A stretch of DNA of 64,000 nucleotides from an uncultured Kiritimatiellota bacterium (lineage in GTDB: Bacteria; Verrucomicrobiota; Kiritimatiellia; RFP12; UBA1067): assembly GCA_934643865.1 (NCBI GenBank), contig CAKUCX010000005.1:19458-83457 (forward strand), in the 5' to 3' direction. The stretch's first letter is position 1; each line of letters begins with the position of its first letter. The notes beneath the pieces were generated by a model, which did no database searches, was not told where the DNA came from, and saw only the letters and a list, made by a program, of their open reading frames with translations. Positions 1 through 7,984 of the stretch are shown piece by piece. The position numbers and the translations under genes were made by a program.

Positions 1-69
1 TTCGCCCGCGCAGAGCGCGACGGGAAGGGCCAACGCCGACAATGCGGCAACAAAGGTCTCTTTTTTCAT
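1..69 (-). CDS. Partial secreted protein, N-terminus only
   Basis: The ATG at 69 opens a reading frame that runs off the left edge of the window after 23 codons. The visible residues are a typical Sec signal peptide: a MKKE start, a hydrophobic core rich in Ala, Leu and Val, and a small-residue end (CAGE) that could be the cleavage region. The product is therefore exported, but nothing of the mature protein is visible. It lies downstream of the GH2 gene on the same strand (79 bases apart), so it may be a second member of that transcription unit and another carbohydrate-active enzyme; that is inference. Confidence 0.6.
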   Translation of the reverse strand, partial: MKKETFVAALSALALPVALCAGE

Positions 70-148
70 GGACGCCAGTTTACACCATTCCCCCCCGCTT
101 CTGTCAACGGCCATTTTCAGGGGAGGGGGATGCGGCGCGCCCCGCCGC

Positions 149-2605
149 CTAAAGCCCCATCCAGCGACGGTAGTCGGCGAAGCGGATCTTCTTCTCGCCG
201 ACGTACTTCTGCGTGGGCCCGCCGTAGAGGTAGTGGCTCGCGTAGGCTTCGGCGTCGCCCGCGACCGTGTAGCGGATCTTCGCGACGCCCTGTCCGGAGA
301 GCGCGACCGCGCCGATCTTCGCGACGGCGTTCGCGCCGCACGCGAAGTCCCCGTCGAAGAGAACCCGGCCCGTCTCGGCGTCCGTCAGCGTCGCGTGGCC
401 CGATGCGGGGCGCAGACGGTCGTTCACGGCGAGGACGTCGCCGTTCTCGTCGACCATCACGAGGACGTCCTGCTGGGCGCGCTTGATGTATTCATAGGCG
501 AGCTTGCGCCGGCCGTAGTAGTCGACGACGGCGTCCGAGATGACGGGCCAGCCGTCGCGCATGTTCCACCACGTCATGCCCGTCTTCCGCTCGAACTTGC
601 CCGCGCGGCAGTGCTCGACGAGGAACTTCATCCCCTCCGCCTGCGCACACTGGCTCTGGAGCGCGAAGCCGTCGAGATCGGTCTCGATGTCGCCGAAGAG
701 CATGTGCATCTGGAGAATCATCCGGTGGTTGCGGCAGCCGACGAACTTGCTGCGTGCGAGGTTGTTCTCGAAGACGCAGACGCCGCGCTTGACCCACTCG
801 TCGTTGAAGTCGAAGACGCCCTTCGGCGGCTCGCCCGGCACGAGCTCGTTCGAGAGGTAGTCCCCCGGCGTGTAGGGCACGTAGCGGACGTTCCACATCC
901 GGTTCTTCTCCTTCGGGCTCGTGAACGGCTCGCGGCAGGCGGGCGAGAACATCTCGCGGATGGACGCGGCCGACGGACAGCCGTGCAGGCCGAGTTCGCT
1001 GTAGAACTTCTCGTGCGTCGCCGTGAAGAGTTCCCCCTTCCACCAGCGGCGGTAGTAGTGGCCCTCGACGGACCGCGCCCGCCCGGCGACGACGTCCGCG
1101 TTCACGTAGGGCGAGCTCGGCAGGTAGGGGTGCGTGGGGTCGAACGCGCGCAGGACCTCGGGGAGGATCTGCCGCGAGTAGACGTCGCGGTTCGGGTCGG
1201 ACCCGGCCCCGCAGTTCTTCCACGGCCCGAGGCGCAGCACGGCGTCGTTCTCGTTGTTGCCGCACCAGAGCGCGAGCGAGGCGTGGTTGCGCAGGCGCTT
1301 CACGACCTCGACCGTCTCACGGCGCACGAGGTCCTGGAAGGCGAGGTTTTCCTGCGGGTACTGCGTGCAGGCGAAGCAGAAGTCCTGCCACACCATGACG
1401 CCGTTTTCGTCGCACCAGTTCCAGAACGGTTCCGGCTCGTAGAGGCCGCCGCCCCAGACGCGGATCATGTTGCAGTTCGCCTCGCGGATGAGTTCGAGCG
1501 TGGGGAGGATGCGGTCCCGGTCGCGGCAGTGGAGCGCGTCGACCGGCGTCCAGTTCGTCCCCCGGATGAAGCACGGCTCGCCGTTCACGATGAACGTCAT
1601 CTCGCCGGGCCTCTTCGTCGCGACGTCGTAGTCCGAAAGCTCCAGTTCCACCTTCTTGACGCCGAGCCGGAACGCCTTCTCGGCGAGCGTCTCGCGCGTC
1701 GCGCCGTCGCGCCAGACGACCTTCACGTCGTAGAGCGCCGGTTCGCCGAAGCCGCGCGGCCACCAGAGGTCCGCGTTACGGAGGCCGAACCAGAGGCGCG
1801 GCGTCCAGTGGAGGACCTTCGTGCGCGGCCGCGCAACGACCTTGCCGTTCCGCGACACCGTGACCTCGATCTCGGAATGGTCGAGGCGGCGGAAGCTCCC
1901 TTCGAGGCGCAGGTCCAGGAGATAGCGCGCCGACCGCTTCGCCGGATCCAGCTCCAGGAGCGCGCAGTGGGCGTCGCGGATGCGCTCGGGCCGACGCACC
2001 TCCAGCCGCACGTCGCGGAAGATGCCGGCGGAGACGAAGCGCGGCAGGATGTCCCAGCCGATCATGTGGGCGGGCTTGCGGAACGCCTCCAGCTCGGAGG
2101 TCGAGCCCGCGTTCCCGATGGCCGCGATCTCGTTGAACTGCGACTCGACGACGGGCGAGCGGAAGAGGACGGCGACCTCGTTCGTTCCGGCGCGGACGGC
2201 CCGCGTGACGTCGAACGCATGCGGGATGAACATGTCCGCCGCCTCGCCGACCTTCCGCCCGTTCACGAAGACGTCGCAGAGCGTGTCGAGGCCGTCGAAG
2301 ACGAGGACGGCCTTCTCGTCCGGCGGCACCGCGCCGAGCGTGAACGTGCGCGCGTAGAGCCACTGGTGCCCCTCCCAGGGCCGCACGGCGTACTGGTTGT
2401 TCGCATAGAAGAGGTCCGGGAGCAGACCGGCGGCGCAGAGGTCGAGCTCGTAGCACCCCGGCACCTTCGCGGGCAGGGTCCGCGCCCCGGCGGGCACCTC
2501 CTCCAGCGTCCGCACGCTCCCCCGGTCGGGCGTCGGCCAGCCCTTCAGCTGCCAGGCCCCGTTCAGCGGCACGAGGGCCGCCGCCAGCATCAAAAGCGAA
2601 CTCAT
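149..2605 (-). CDS. GH2 family beta-mannosidase-like glycoside hydrolase, secreted
   Basis: Predicted exo-acting glycoside hydrolase of family 2, closest in motifs to beta-mannosidases. The 818-residue protein has a short hydrophobic N-terminus, a jelly-roll domain, an Ig-like domain and a TIM barrel, as usual for the family. The LWCGNNE motif supplies the acid/base Glu, and SELG further on fits the nucleophile region. FIRGTNW and IRVWGGG are also typical of the family. The ATG at 2605 is chosen because GAAAGG lies 8 bases upstream; a GTG at 2611 would crowd that site. A promoter at 2663-2691 precedes it. Substrate (mannan or N-glycan mannose) cannot be fixed from sequence. Confidence 0.85.
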   Translation of the reverse strand: MSSLLMLAAALVPLNGAWQLKGWPTPDRGSVRTLEEVPAGARTLPAKVPGCYELDLCAAGLLPDLFYANNQYAVRPWEGHQWLYARTFTLGAVPPDEKAVLVFDGLDTLCDVFVNGRKVGEAADMFIPHAFDVTRAVRAGTNEVAVLFRSPVVESQFNEIAAIGNAGSTSELEAFRKPAHMIGWDILPRFVSAGIFRDVRLEVRRPERIRDAHCALLELDPAKRSARYLLDLRLEGSFRRLDHSEIEVTVSRNGKVVARPRTKVLHWTPRLWFGLRNADLWWPRGFGEPALYDVKVVWRDGATRETLAEKAFRLGVKKVELELSDYDVATKRPGEMTFIVNGEPCFIRGTNWTPVDALHCRDRDRILPTLELIREANCNMIRVWGGGLYEPEPFWNWCDENGVMVWQDFCFACTQYPQENLAFQDLVRRETVEVVKRLRNHASLALWCGNNENDAVLRLGPWKNCGAGSDPNRDVYSRQILPEVLRAFDPTHPYLPSSPYVNADVVAGRARSVEGHYYRRWWKGELFTATHEKFYSELGLHGCPSAASIREMFSPACREPFTSPKEKNRMWNVRYVPYTPGDYLSNELVPGEPPKGVFDFNDEWVKRGVCVFENNLARSKFVGCRNHRMILQMHMLFGDIETDLDGFALQSQCAQAEGMKFLVEHCRAGKFERKTGMTWWNMRDGWPVISDAVVDYYGRRKLAYEYIKRAQQDVLVMVDENGDVLAVNDRLRPASGHATLTDAETGRVLFDGDFACGANAVAKIGAVALSGQGVAKIRYTVAGDAEAYASHYLYGGPTQKYVGEKKIRFADYRRWMGL

Positions 2606-2662
2606 CGGCACAACCTTTCGTGGATCGTTCTCAGTGTCTTCAGACCTTCAAGCACGCGGGCA

Positions 2663-2691
2663 AGTATAGTCGATGGCGGCACGCCGTGCAA
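2663..2691 (-). promoter_or_regulatory. Promoter of the GH2 gene
   Basis: On the minus strand TTGCAC (2686-2691) is followed after exactly 17 bases by TATACT (2663-2668). This is a good sigma70-type match, placed in the gap between the ABC-F stop and the GH2 start, and gives a leader of about 50 bases. Confidence 0.55.
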
Positions 2692-2707
2692 GCACAATGG
2701 GGGGCGG

Positions 2708-4663
2708 TCACTCCTTCAGCCCTTCCAGCTCGGTCGCGGCCTTCTCCCAGTCCTCCGTGTAGCGGTCGATCTCGAACTGGAGCGTGTGGACCCTGCGGTT
2801 CGCCTCCGCGAAGTCGGTCGTGGGCTTCGGGTTGAACAGTTCCTCGGACGTCGCGTCGAGCGCGGCCTGGAGTTCCTCGATCTTCTTCTCGCACGCCTCC
2901 ACCTTCGCCTTGAGCGCGCGCAGGCGCGGCGCGACCTTCGCGCGCGCGGCCGCGCGCTGCTGGCGCAGCTCCTTCGAGGTGGGGCGCGCCGCGCCGTCGC
3001 GCGCCGCCGCCTCGGCCGGCGGCGGCGCGACCGTCCCCTTCGCCGCCTGCTCCTGCGCCTTCTTCTCGCAGTAGTAGTCGTAGCCGCCGGGGAACGAGCG
3101 GATGCCCGCGCGGGTGATTTCGAGGACGGAGGTCGCAACGGCGCGCACGAACTCGATGTCGTGCGAGACGAGGAGGATCGTGCCCGTGTACTTCTGGAGC
3201 GCGTCCTGCAGAAGGCGGCGGCCGTCGAGGTCGAGGTGCGTCGTCGGTTCGTCGAGGAGGAGGAAGTTCGGCGCCTGCAGGAAGAGGCGGAGGAAGGCGA
3301 GGCGGATCTTCTCGCCACCCGAGAGGACGCCCACCTGCTTCTCCACGTCGTTCTCGTCGAAGCCGAATGCGCCGAGCTGGTTGCGGAAGTGCTTCTCGCC
3401 CGAGAGGTTCGTCGCGCCCTGCCAGGCGTCCTTCGCCACGCGGTAGACGGTGAGGTCCGGCGGGATCGTCTCGGCGAGCTCCTGCGAGAGGTAGCCCGGC
3501 ACGACGTTGTGCCCCAGCACGGCCTTGCCTGAGGTCGGCGCGCGCCGCCCGGCGATGATGCGCATGAGCGTCGACTTGCCGAGGCCGTTGTAGCCGATGA
3601 GCGCCACCCGGTCGCCGCGCGCGATGTTGAACGTGACGTCGTGCAGCACGTTCCGCACGCCGTCGTAGGAGAAGAAGAGGTTCTCGCAGCGGAACATCTC
3701 GACGCCGGAGGGCGGCGGCGGCGCGAGGCGGAGGCGCCCGGCCTGCGTGTAGCGCTTCGGCAGGACGATGCGCGCCTCGTCGATCTTGTCGATGAGCTTC
3801 TGGCGGCTCTGCGCCTGCGCGGCCTTGGTCGCCTGGGCGCGGAAACGGTCGACGAAGCGCTGCAGCTGCTCGCGGTGGTGGTCCTGGTTCTCCTTCGCCT
3901 GGAGGAGGTGCTGGTAGCGCACCTCGCGCTCGCGCAGGTACCAGTCGAGGTTGCCCTCGTAGCGCGTGCAGGTGCCGGCGTCCACCTCCACGATGATGTC
4001 CGTCAGCGTGCGCAGCAGGTAGCGGTCGTGGGAGATGAGCATGAGCGTGCCGCGGTACTGCCGGAGGAACTTCTGCAGCCAATCGACGGCAGGCAGGTCG
4101 AGGTAGTTCGACGGCTCGTCGAGGAGGAGCAGGTCGGGCTGGGAGGCCAATACGCGGCTCAGCTCGGCGCGCATCCGCCAGCCGCCCGAAAAGCTCGCGA
4201 ACGGCCTCTCGAACTCCTCGACGGAGAAGCCGAGGCCGCCGAGCGCCACCTTCACGCGCGTTTCGAGGTCGTAGCCGCCCAGATGCTCGAAGGCGGTCTG
4301 CGCCTCGCCGTATGCGTCCAGCACCTCCGGGTCGCCGGAATCGAGCCGCTCCTCCAGGGCGCGCATGCGGGCCTCCAGCTCGTGGAAGCCGGGGATGCCG
4401 CGCATCGAATACTCCAGCAGCGTCTCCTCCGGCGTGTCCGGCTCGGGGTGCTGGCGCGTGGATCCGATGCGCGGCTTGCCCTCGATGACGAGTTCGCCCC
4501 GGTCCGTCGACAGTTCGCCGAGGATGATCTTGAAGAGCGTGGACTTGCCGGATCCGTTCGGGCCGACGACGCCGACGCGCTCGGAGGCGTTCACGCGGAA
4601 GCTGACGTCCGCCAGCACGTCCTGCAGGCCGTAGTGGACCGAGATGTTCTGGAAATCGAGCAT
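2708..4663 (-). CDS. ABC-F family ATPase (ribosome-associated, Uup/YheS/EttA type)
   Basis: A 651-residue soluble protein with two ABC ATPase domains and no membrane segments, the layout of ABC-F translation factors that act in the ribosomal E site. The first Walker A is GPNGSGKST at residues 34-42; the second is GYNGLGKST in the middle of the protein. The signature motifs are FSGGWRMR and LSGGEKIR, and both Walker B regions read LLLDEP. A charged linker lies between the domains, and the Lys/Arg/Glu-rich C-terminus looks like the coiled coil of Uup and YheS. The ATG at 4663 begins MLDFQNISV, the usual family start. It is divergent from tilS. Its promoter is so close that the mRNA has almost no leader. 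Which ABC-F subfamily it belongs to is not certain. Confidence 0.9.
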   Translation of the reverse strand: MLDFQNISVHYGLQDVLADVSFRVNASERVGVVGPNGSGKSTLFKIILGELSTDRGELVIEGKPRIGSTRQHPEPDTPEETLLEYSMRGIPGFHELEARMRALEERLDSGDPEVLDAYGEAQTAFEHLGGYDLETRVKVALGGLGFSVEEFERPFASFSGGWRMRAELSRVLASQPDLLLLDEPSNYLDLPAVDWLQKFLRQYRGTLMLISHDRYLLRTLTDIIVEVDAGTCTRYEGNLDWYLREREVRYQHLLQAKENQDHHREQLQRFVDRFRAQATKAAQAQSRQKLIDKIDEARIVLPKRYTQAGRLRLAPPPPSGVEMFRCENLFFSYDGVRNVLHDVTFNIARGDRVALIGYNGLGKSTLMRIIAGRRAPTSGKAVLGHNVVPGYLSQELAETIPPDLTVYRVAKDAWQGATNLSGEKHFRNQLGAFGFDENDVEKQVGVLSGGEKIRLAFLRLFLQAPNFLLLDEPTTHLDLDGRRLLQDALQKYTGTILLVSHDIEFVRAVATSVLEITRAGIRSFPGGYDYYCEKKAQEQAAKGTVAPPPAEAAARDGAARPTSKELRQQRAAARAKVAPRLRALKAKVEACEKKIEELQAALDATSEELFNPKPTTDFAEANRRVHTLQFEIDRYTEDWEKAATELEGLKE

Positions 4664-4673
4664 GGGAGGGAGT

Positions 4674-4682
4674 AGTTTACCA
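4674..4682 (-). promoter_or_regulatory. Extended -10 promoter of the ABC-F gene (near-leaderless)
   Basis: TGGTAAACT on the minus strand is an extended -10 element without a clear -35. Only 10 bases separate the hexamer from the ATG at 4663, so the transcript should start about 3-4 bases before the start codon. There is no Shine-Dalgarno sequence in that space. Confidence 0.5.
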
Positions 4683-4703
4683 TATCCCGCGCCGTCTGGC
4701 GCG

Positions 4704-4732
4704 TTGACCGACGAGGCCGAATCGGCTAAACT
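4704..4732 (+). promoter_or_regulatory. Promoter of tilS, predicted leaderless
   Basis: TTGACC (4704-4709), a 17-base spacer, and TAAACT (4727-4732). The ATG of tilS begins only 7 bases after the -10, so the expected +1 coincides with the start codon. Confidence 0.55.
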
Positions 4733-4739
4733 CTGCGCC

Positions 4740-5822
4740 ATGCCCCGCACCCTTCGGACATACGCGCACCGCCGCATCGGCCTCGCCGTCTCCGGCGGCG
4801 CCGACTCGACGGCGCTCCTCGTCCTGATGGCCGAGCTGCGCGCGGCGTTCAACTTCGACGCCGTCGTCCTGCACGTCGACCACGGCCTGCGGCCCGACGC
4901 CGACGCCGACGCCCGCTTCGTCAAGCGCCTCGCGGCGGACTTCGCCCTCCCCTTCCACGCGACACGCGCGCGCATCGTCCGCCGGCCGCGCGAATCGCTT
5001 GAGATGGCCGCCCGCCGCGTGCGCCTCGCGTTCTTCGCGCGCATGGCGAAGTGCCTCCGCCTCGACGCCATCGCGACGGGCCACCACGCCGACGACGTGG
5101 CCGAGACCTTCCTCCTCCGCCTCGCGCGCGGCGCGGGCCCGGACGGCCTCGCGGGGCTCAAGCGCATCTCCCACGTCGGCCCCCTCACCTTCATCCGCCC
5201 CCTCCTCGACCTGCGCGACGCCGACCTGCGCGCCTTCCTCGCACGGCGCGGCCTCGCCTGGCGCGAAGACGCGACGAACGCCGACCTCTCGATCCCCCGC
5301 AACAAGGTGCGCCACCTCGTCCTCCCCTGGCTGCGCGCGCACCTCGACCCCCGCCTCACCGAACACCTCTGCAAGACGGCCGCGATCCTGCGGGGCGAGC
5401 TGGTGCGCCCCGTCCCGGAAGCCGACGCGCAGGAGAAGGCCCCGCCGCCCCGCTCGTTCACGCTTTCCATTTCCCCGGCGACGGGCTTCACGCGCCGCCC
5501 CCCCGCCGCCGTCGGGGCGCTTCCGGCGGTCTGCGAGCTTTCGCGCGCGAAGCTCGCGGGGCGGACGCTCGCGCTCCGCCCTCGGCGCCCCGGCGACCGC
5601 ATCGCCCCGACGGGCATGGGCGGAAAGTCGCGCAAGCTCCAGGACGTCTTCGTCACCGCGAAGGTCGCCCCCGCCCTCCGCGCCGTCCTTCCCATCCTCG
5701 CGGACGCCGCGACGGGCGAAGTCCTCTGGGTTCCCGGCTACCGCGTCGCCGAGGCGGTCGCCGTCGAGTCGCCCGCCGCTCCCAGCTGGCGCCTTGAACT
5801 GTCCTCTTCCGACGCGCGATGA
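4740..5822 (+). CDS. tilS: tRNA(Ile)-lysidine synthetase TilS
   Basis: TilS uses ATP and lysine to convert the wobble C34 of the CAU-anticodon tRNA-Ile to lysidine, so that the tRNA reads AUA as isoleucine. The PP-loop SGGADS is at residues 18-23, and HVDHGLR and ATGHHADDVAETFLLR are the other conserved N-type ATP-pyrophosphatase motifs. At 360 residues it has the catalytic domain and a shortened TilS C-terminal region (ALRPRRPGDR..P.G). The ATG at 4740 puts the PP-loop at the usual distance from the N-terminus. Upstream in-frame Met codons lie within the promoter and the ABC-F gene and are rejected. Its stop overlaps the next start (ATGA). Confidence 0.92.
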   Translation: MPRTLRTYAHRRIGLAVSGGADSTALLVLMAELRAAFNFDAVVLHVDHGLRPDADADARFVKRLAADFALPFHATRARIVRRPRESLEMAARRVRLAFFARMAKCLRLDAIATGHHADDVAETFLLRLARGAGPDGLAGLKRISHVGPLTFIRPLLDLRDADLRAFLARRGLAWREDATNADLSIPRNKVRHLVLPWLRAHLDPRLTEHLCKTAAILRGELVRPVPEADAQEKAPPPRSFTLSISPATGFTRRPPAAVGALPAVCELSRAKLAGRTLALRPRRPGDRIAPTGMGGKSRKLQDVFVTAKVAPALRAVLPILADAATGEVLWVPGYRVAEAVAVESPAAPSWRLELSSSDAR

Positions 5823-6412
5823 CCGCCAACGAGATCTTCCACGACGCGCGCGTCGCGCGCGTCCGCGAGCTGAGGGCCGAAATCACGCGCCTGAACGCGG
5901 CGCTTGCGCAGACGCGCGCCGAACGGGACGCCCTGCGCGGCCATTTCGCGCTTGCGCTCGCCGCCGCGCGCGACGCCGAGGCGCTCCCCGCCGGCGGCCG
6001 GCTCGCGCTCGTCGACGGCTGGAACGCCCTTCTCGGAAGCGCCTCGCTGCTCGCGCCCGCCGAACGCCGCCTGGAGCCATGCCGGAAGCGCGAGATCCTG
6101 TGCGGCCTCGTGCGCGCCTGGCTCACCAGGCATCCGCTCGACCGCGCCTGGATCGTCTTCGACGGGCCGCGGGCCGACACGGCGATCGACGGCCGCCTGC
6201 GCGTCAGCTTCACGGGCGGAACGGGCGCGCACCGCGCCGACCGGCTGATCTGCGACTATTTGCGCGGCCGCCGCGCCGCCGGCCTGAAGCATGGCGTCTG
6301 CGTCTTCACCGAGGACGCGGGCTTCCGCCGCGAAGCCGCCGCGCTCGGTGCCACGATCCACGCGATGAACGAGCTGCTGCCCGCCTGTTTAGCGGACGGC
6401 CCCACCCCCTGA
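5819..6412 (+). CDS. YacP-like NYN (PIN-fold) domain protein
   Basis: A 197-residue protein whose C-terminal two-thirds is a NYN domain, a PIN-like nuclease fold. LVDGWN near residue 65, a central FDGPRAD, a HRADRLICDYL helix and VFTEDAGFRREA supply the spaced acidic residues that bind metal in this fold. Related YacP-type proteins are thought to act on RNA. The first 50 residues form an Arg/Glu-rich helix, probably a coiled coil. The ATG overlaps the tilS stop by 4 bases, so translation is probably coupled and a role in tRNA or other RNA metabolism is plausible. The 3' end overlaps the convergent aldolase gene by 24 bases. Confidence 0.75.
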   Translation: MTANEIFHDARVARVRELRAEITRLNAALAQTRAERDALRGHFALALAAARDAEALPAGGRLALVDGWNALLGSASLLAPAERRLEPCRKREILCGLVRAWLTRHPLDRAWIVFDGPRADTAIDGRLRVSFTGGTGAHRADRLICDYLRGRRAAGLKHGVCVFTEDAGFRREAAALGATIHAMNELLPACLADGPTP

Positions 6413-7048
6413 AGGGCGGGCGCGCACGAGGGCGGCGGCCGCCGCCGCCAGCTTCTCGACAGCCGCCCAGTCGCCCTTCGCGAGCGCGTCCTTCGGGACG
6501 ATCCACGTGCCGCCGCAGCAGACGACCTCCGGCACCGCCAGGTAGTCCGCGACGTTCGAGGGGTTCACGCCGCCCGTGGGCATGAACGTCACGCCCGTGA
6601 AGCGGAACGCGCCGAGCAGGTTCTTGATCATCTTCACGCCGCCCGCCGCCTCGGCCGGGAAGAACTTCACCATCTTCGCGCCCGCCGTGAGGGCCTGGGA
6701 AAGCTCGCTCGCCGTCGCGACGCCCGGCACCATCTCCAGCCCCTCCGCCCGCGCCGCCGCGAGGACGGCGGGGTCGAAGCCGGGCGCGACGCCGAAGACC
6801 GCGCCCGCCGCCTTCGCGGCCTTCACCATCGCGGGCGTGAGGAGGGTGCCCGCGCCGACGACGGCCTCCGGCACCGCCGCCTTGATGCGGGCGATCGCGT
6901 CCGCCGCCGCCGCCGTGCGGAACGTCACCTCCAGAACGGGCAGGCCGCCCTTCACAAGCGCCCGCGCGAGCGGCGCCGCCTGCGCCGCGTCCTCGATCAC
7001 GATGACCGGAATGATGCCGGCCTTCCTCAGCGTCTCGATCAGTTCCAT
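6389..7048 (-). CDS. eda: KDPG/KHG aldolase
   Basis: Class I aldolase that splits 2-keto-3-deoxy-6-phosphogluconate to pyruvate and glyceraldehyde 3-phosphate, or 4-hydroxy-2-oxoglutarate to pyruvate and glyoxylate. The 219-residue protein has the family TIM-barrel motifs: LEVTFRT, GAGTLLTP, KFFPAEA with the Schiff-base lysine, and FMPTGGVNPSN. The ATG at 7048 has AAGGAG 8 bases upstream. It follows the M50 protease gene by 23 bases on the same strand and probably shares its promoter. No other Entner-Doudoroff or uronate genes are nearby, so the in vivo substrate is open. Confidence 0.9.
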   Translation of the reverse strand: MELIETLRKAGIIPVIVIEDAAQAAPLARALVKGGLPVLEVTFRTAAAADAIARIKAAVPEAVVGAGTLLTPAMVKAAKAAGAVFGVAPGFDPAVLAAARAEGLEMVPGVATASELSQALTAGAKMVKFFPAEAAGGVKMIKNLLGAFRFTGVTFMPTGGVNPSNVADYLAVPEVVCCGGTWIVPKDALAKGDWAAVEKLAAAAAALVRARPSGGGAVR

Positions 7049-7071
7049 TTCGATTCTCCTTGCATGAAAGG

Positions 7072-7842
7072 CTAGCGGCCGCGGCGGACTTCCGTCTCGT
7101 CCTCCTCGCCGCCGTAGGGCGGGGGCGAGACGCGCGCGGAGAAGTCCCAGCGGCCGCCCCACTCGCCCTCGGCCAGGACCTGGCGGTACTCGCGCGCGCC
7201 CTCGCGCCAGATCATCCACGCGATGAGGCCCCGCATCAGGATGTTTCCGCCGATGGGGATGATCCAGATGCGGTCGATGCCGAAGAACGGCCCCGCCACG
7301 AGCAGGACGGCCGCGGCGCGCCCCACGACCATCGCGAGGTAGGTGGCCTGCGTGCGCGACGTGAAGAGCCGCGCAACGGAGCGGAAGACGCGCCCGCCGT
7401 CCATTGGGAAGCCCGGAAGGAGGTTGAAGGCGCCGAGGGAGAAGTTGATGATCGCCGTCACGTAGAGCGCGGCGGCGAGGAGGCGGGCCGGGCAGAGGCC
7501 CGAGGCGACGAGCGCGCCCACCGCCACGGCGAAGCTCACCGCCGGCCCGGCCGCCGCCGTCAAAAGCTCCTGCCAGGCCTTGCGGGGCATCCGCTCCAGG
7601 CTCGCGCAGCCGCCGATGACGGTGAGCGTGATGTCGCGCGTGCGGCAGCCGAAGCAGCGCGCGGTGAGCGAGTGCCCGAGCTCATGCGCGACGATGGAGA
7701 CGAGCAGCATCGCCATGCAGATGATGTCGAGAACGAGCGAGTCCGTCATGCCGACGAAGAAGAACAGGAGGCAGATCGTCGACGTGCTGAGGTAGATCGG
7801 GATGCCGAAGAGCTCGCAGAGGCGGTATTTTTCGGAGAACAT
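7072..7842 (-). CDS. M50 family (site-2 type) membrane metalloprotease
   Basis: A 256-residue multi-pass membrane protein of the S2P/M50B family, which cuts substrates within the membrane. HELGH in the second membrane segment gives the zinc-binding His residues and the catalytic Glu. NLLPGFPMDGGR in a later segment gives the second zinc-ligand motif. It has about six hydrophobic segments and a hydrophilic C-terminal tail, with no PDZ or CBS domain, so it is a compact form. It lies just upstream of the aldolase gene, which gives no hint of its substrate. The start has no strong Shine-Dalgarno; the ATG at 7842 is the first in a good position after the promoter at 7903. Confidence 0.85.
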   Translation of the reverse strand: MFSEKYRLCELFGIPIYLSTSTICLLFFFVGMTDSLVLDIICMAMLLVSIVAHELGHSLTARCFGCRTRDITLTVIGGCASLERMPRKAWQELLTAAAGPAVSFAVAVGALVASGLCPARLLAAALYVTAIINFSLGAFNLLPGFPMDGGRVFRSVARLFTSRTQATYLAMVVGRAAAVLLVAGPFFGIDRIWIIPIGGNILMRGLIAWMIWREGAREYRQVLAEGEWGGRWDFSARVSPPPYGGEEDETEVRRGR

Positions 7843-7902
7843 GGCGCGGCGGGGGTTGGGAGTGGGTGGAAGCTGGAGTGGAAGTTGGAGCGGAAGTCGA
7901 AG

Positions 7903-7938
7903 AGTATACCATATCGCGGCGCCGGGTTCACCCCGGCG
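7903..7938 (-). promoter_or_regulatory. Extended -10 promoter of the protease-aldolase unit, with overlapping hairpin
   Basis: TGGTATACT (7903-7911) with GTGAAC (7926-7931) 17 bases upstream of the hexamer. The weak -35 lies within a perfect 7-bp inverted repeat, CGCCGGG/CCCGGCG (7920-7926 and 7932-7938), with a 5-base loop. The hairpin could be the end of the secreted-protein transcript that stops at 7985, or an operator. It has no T-run. Confidence 0.45.
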
Positions 7939-7984
7939 GCCCTTGAAGGCAATGGTCGCGGCCCTCCCGGAGGCCGCCCCGCCC

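Noticed and set aside
68..3532. Very long plus-strand open frame opposite the GH2 and ABC-F genes
   Set aside because: High GC leaves few stops on the opposite strand. The translation is Arg/Val/Glu-rich without motifs, and both minus-strand genes have clear domains.
7920..7938. Rho-independent terminator after the 933-residue gene
   Set aside because: The hairpin is perfect, but no T-run follows and it overlaps the protease promoter; recorded with that promoter instead.
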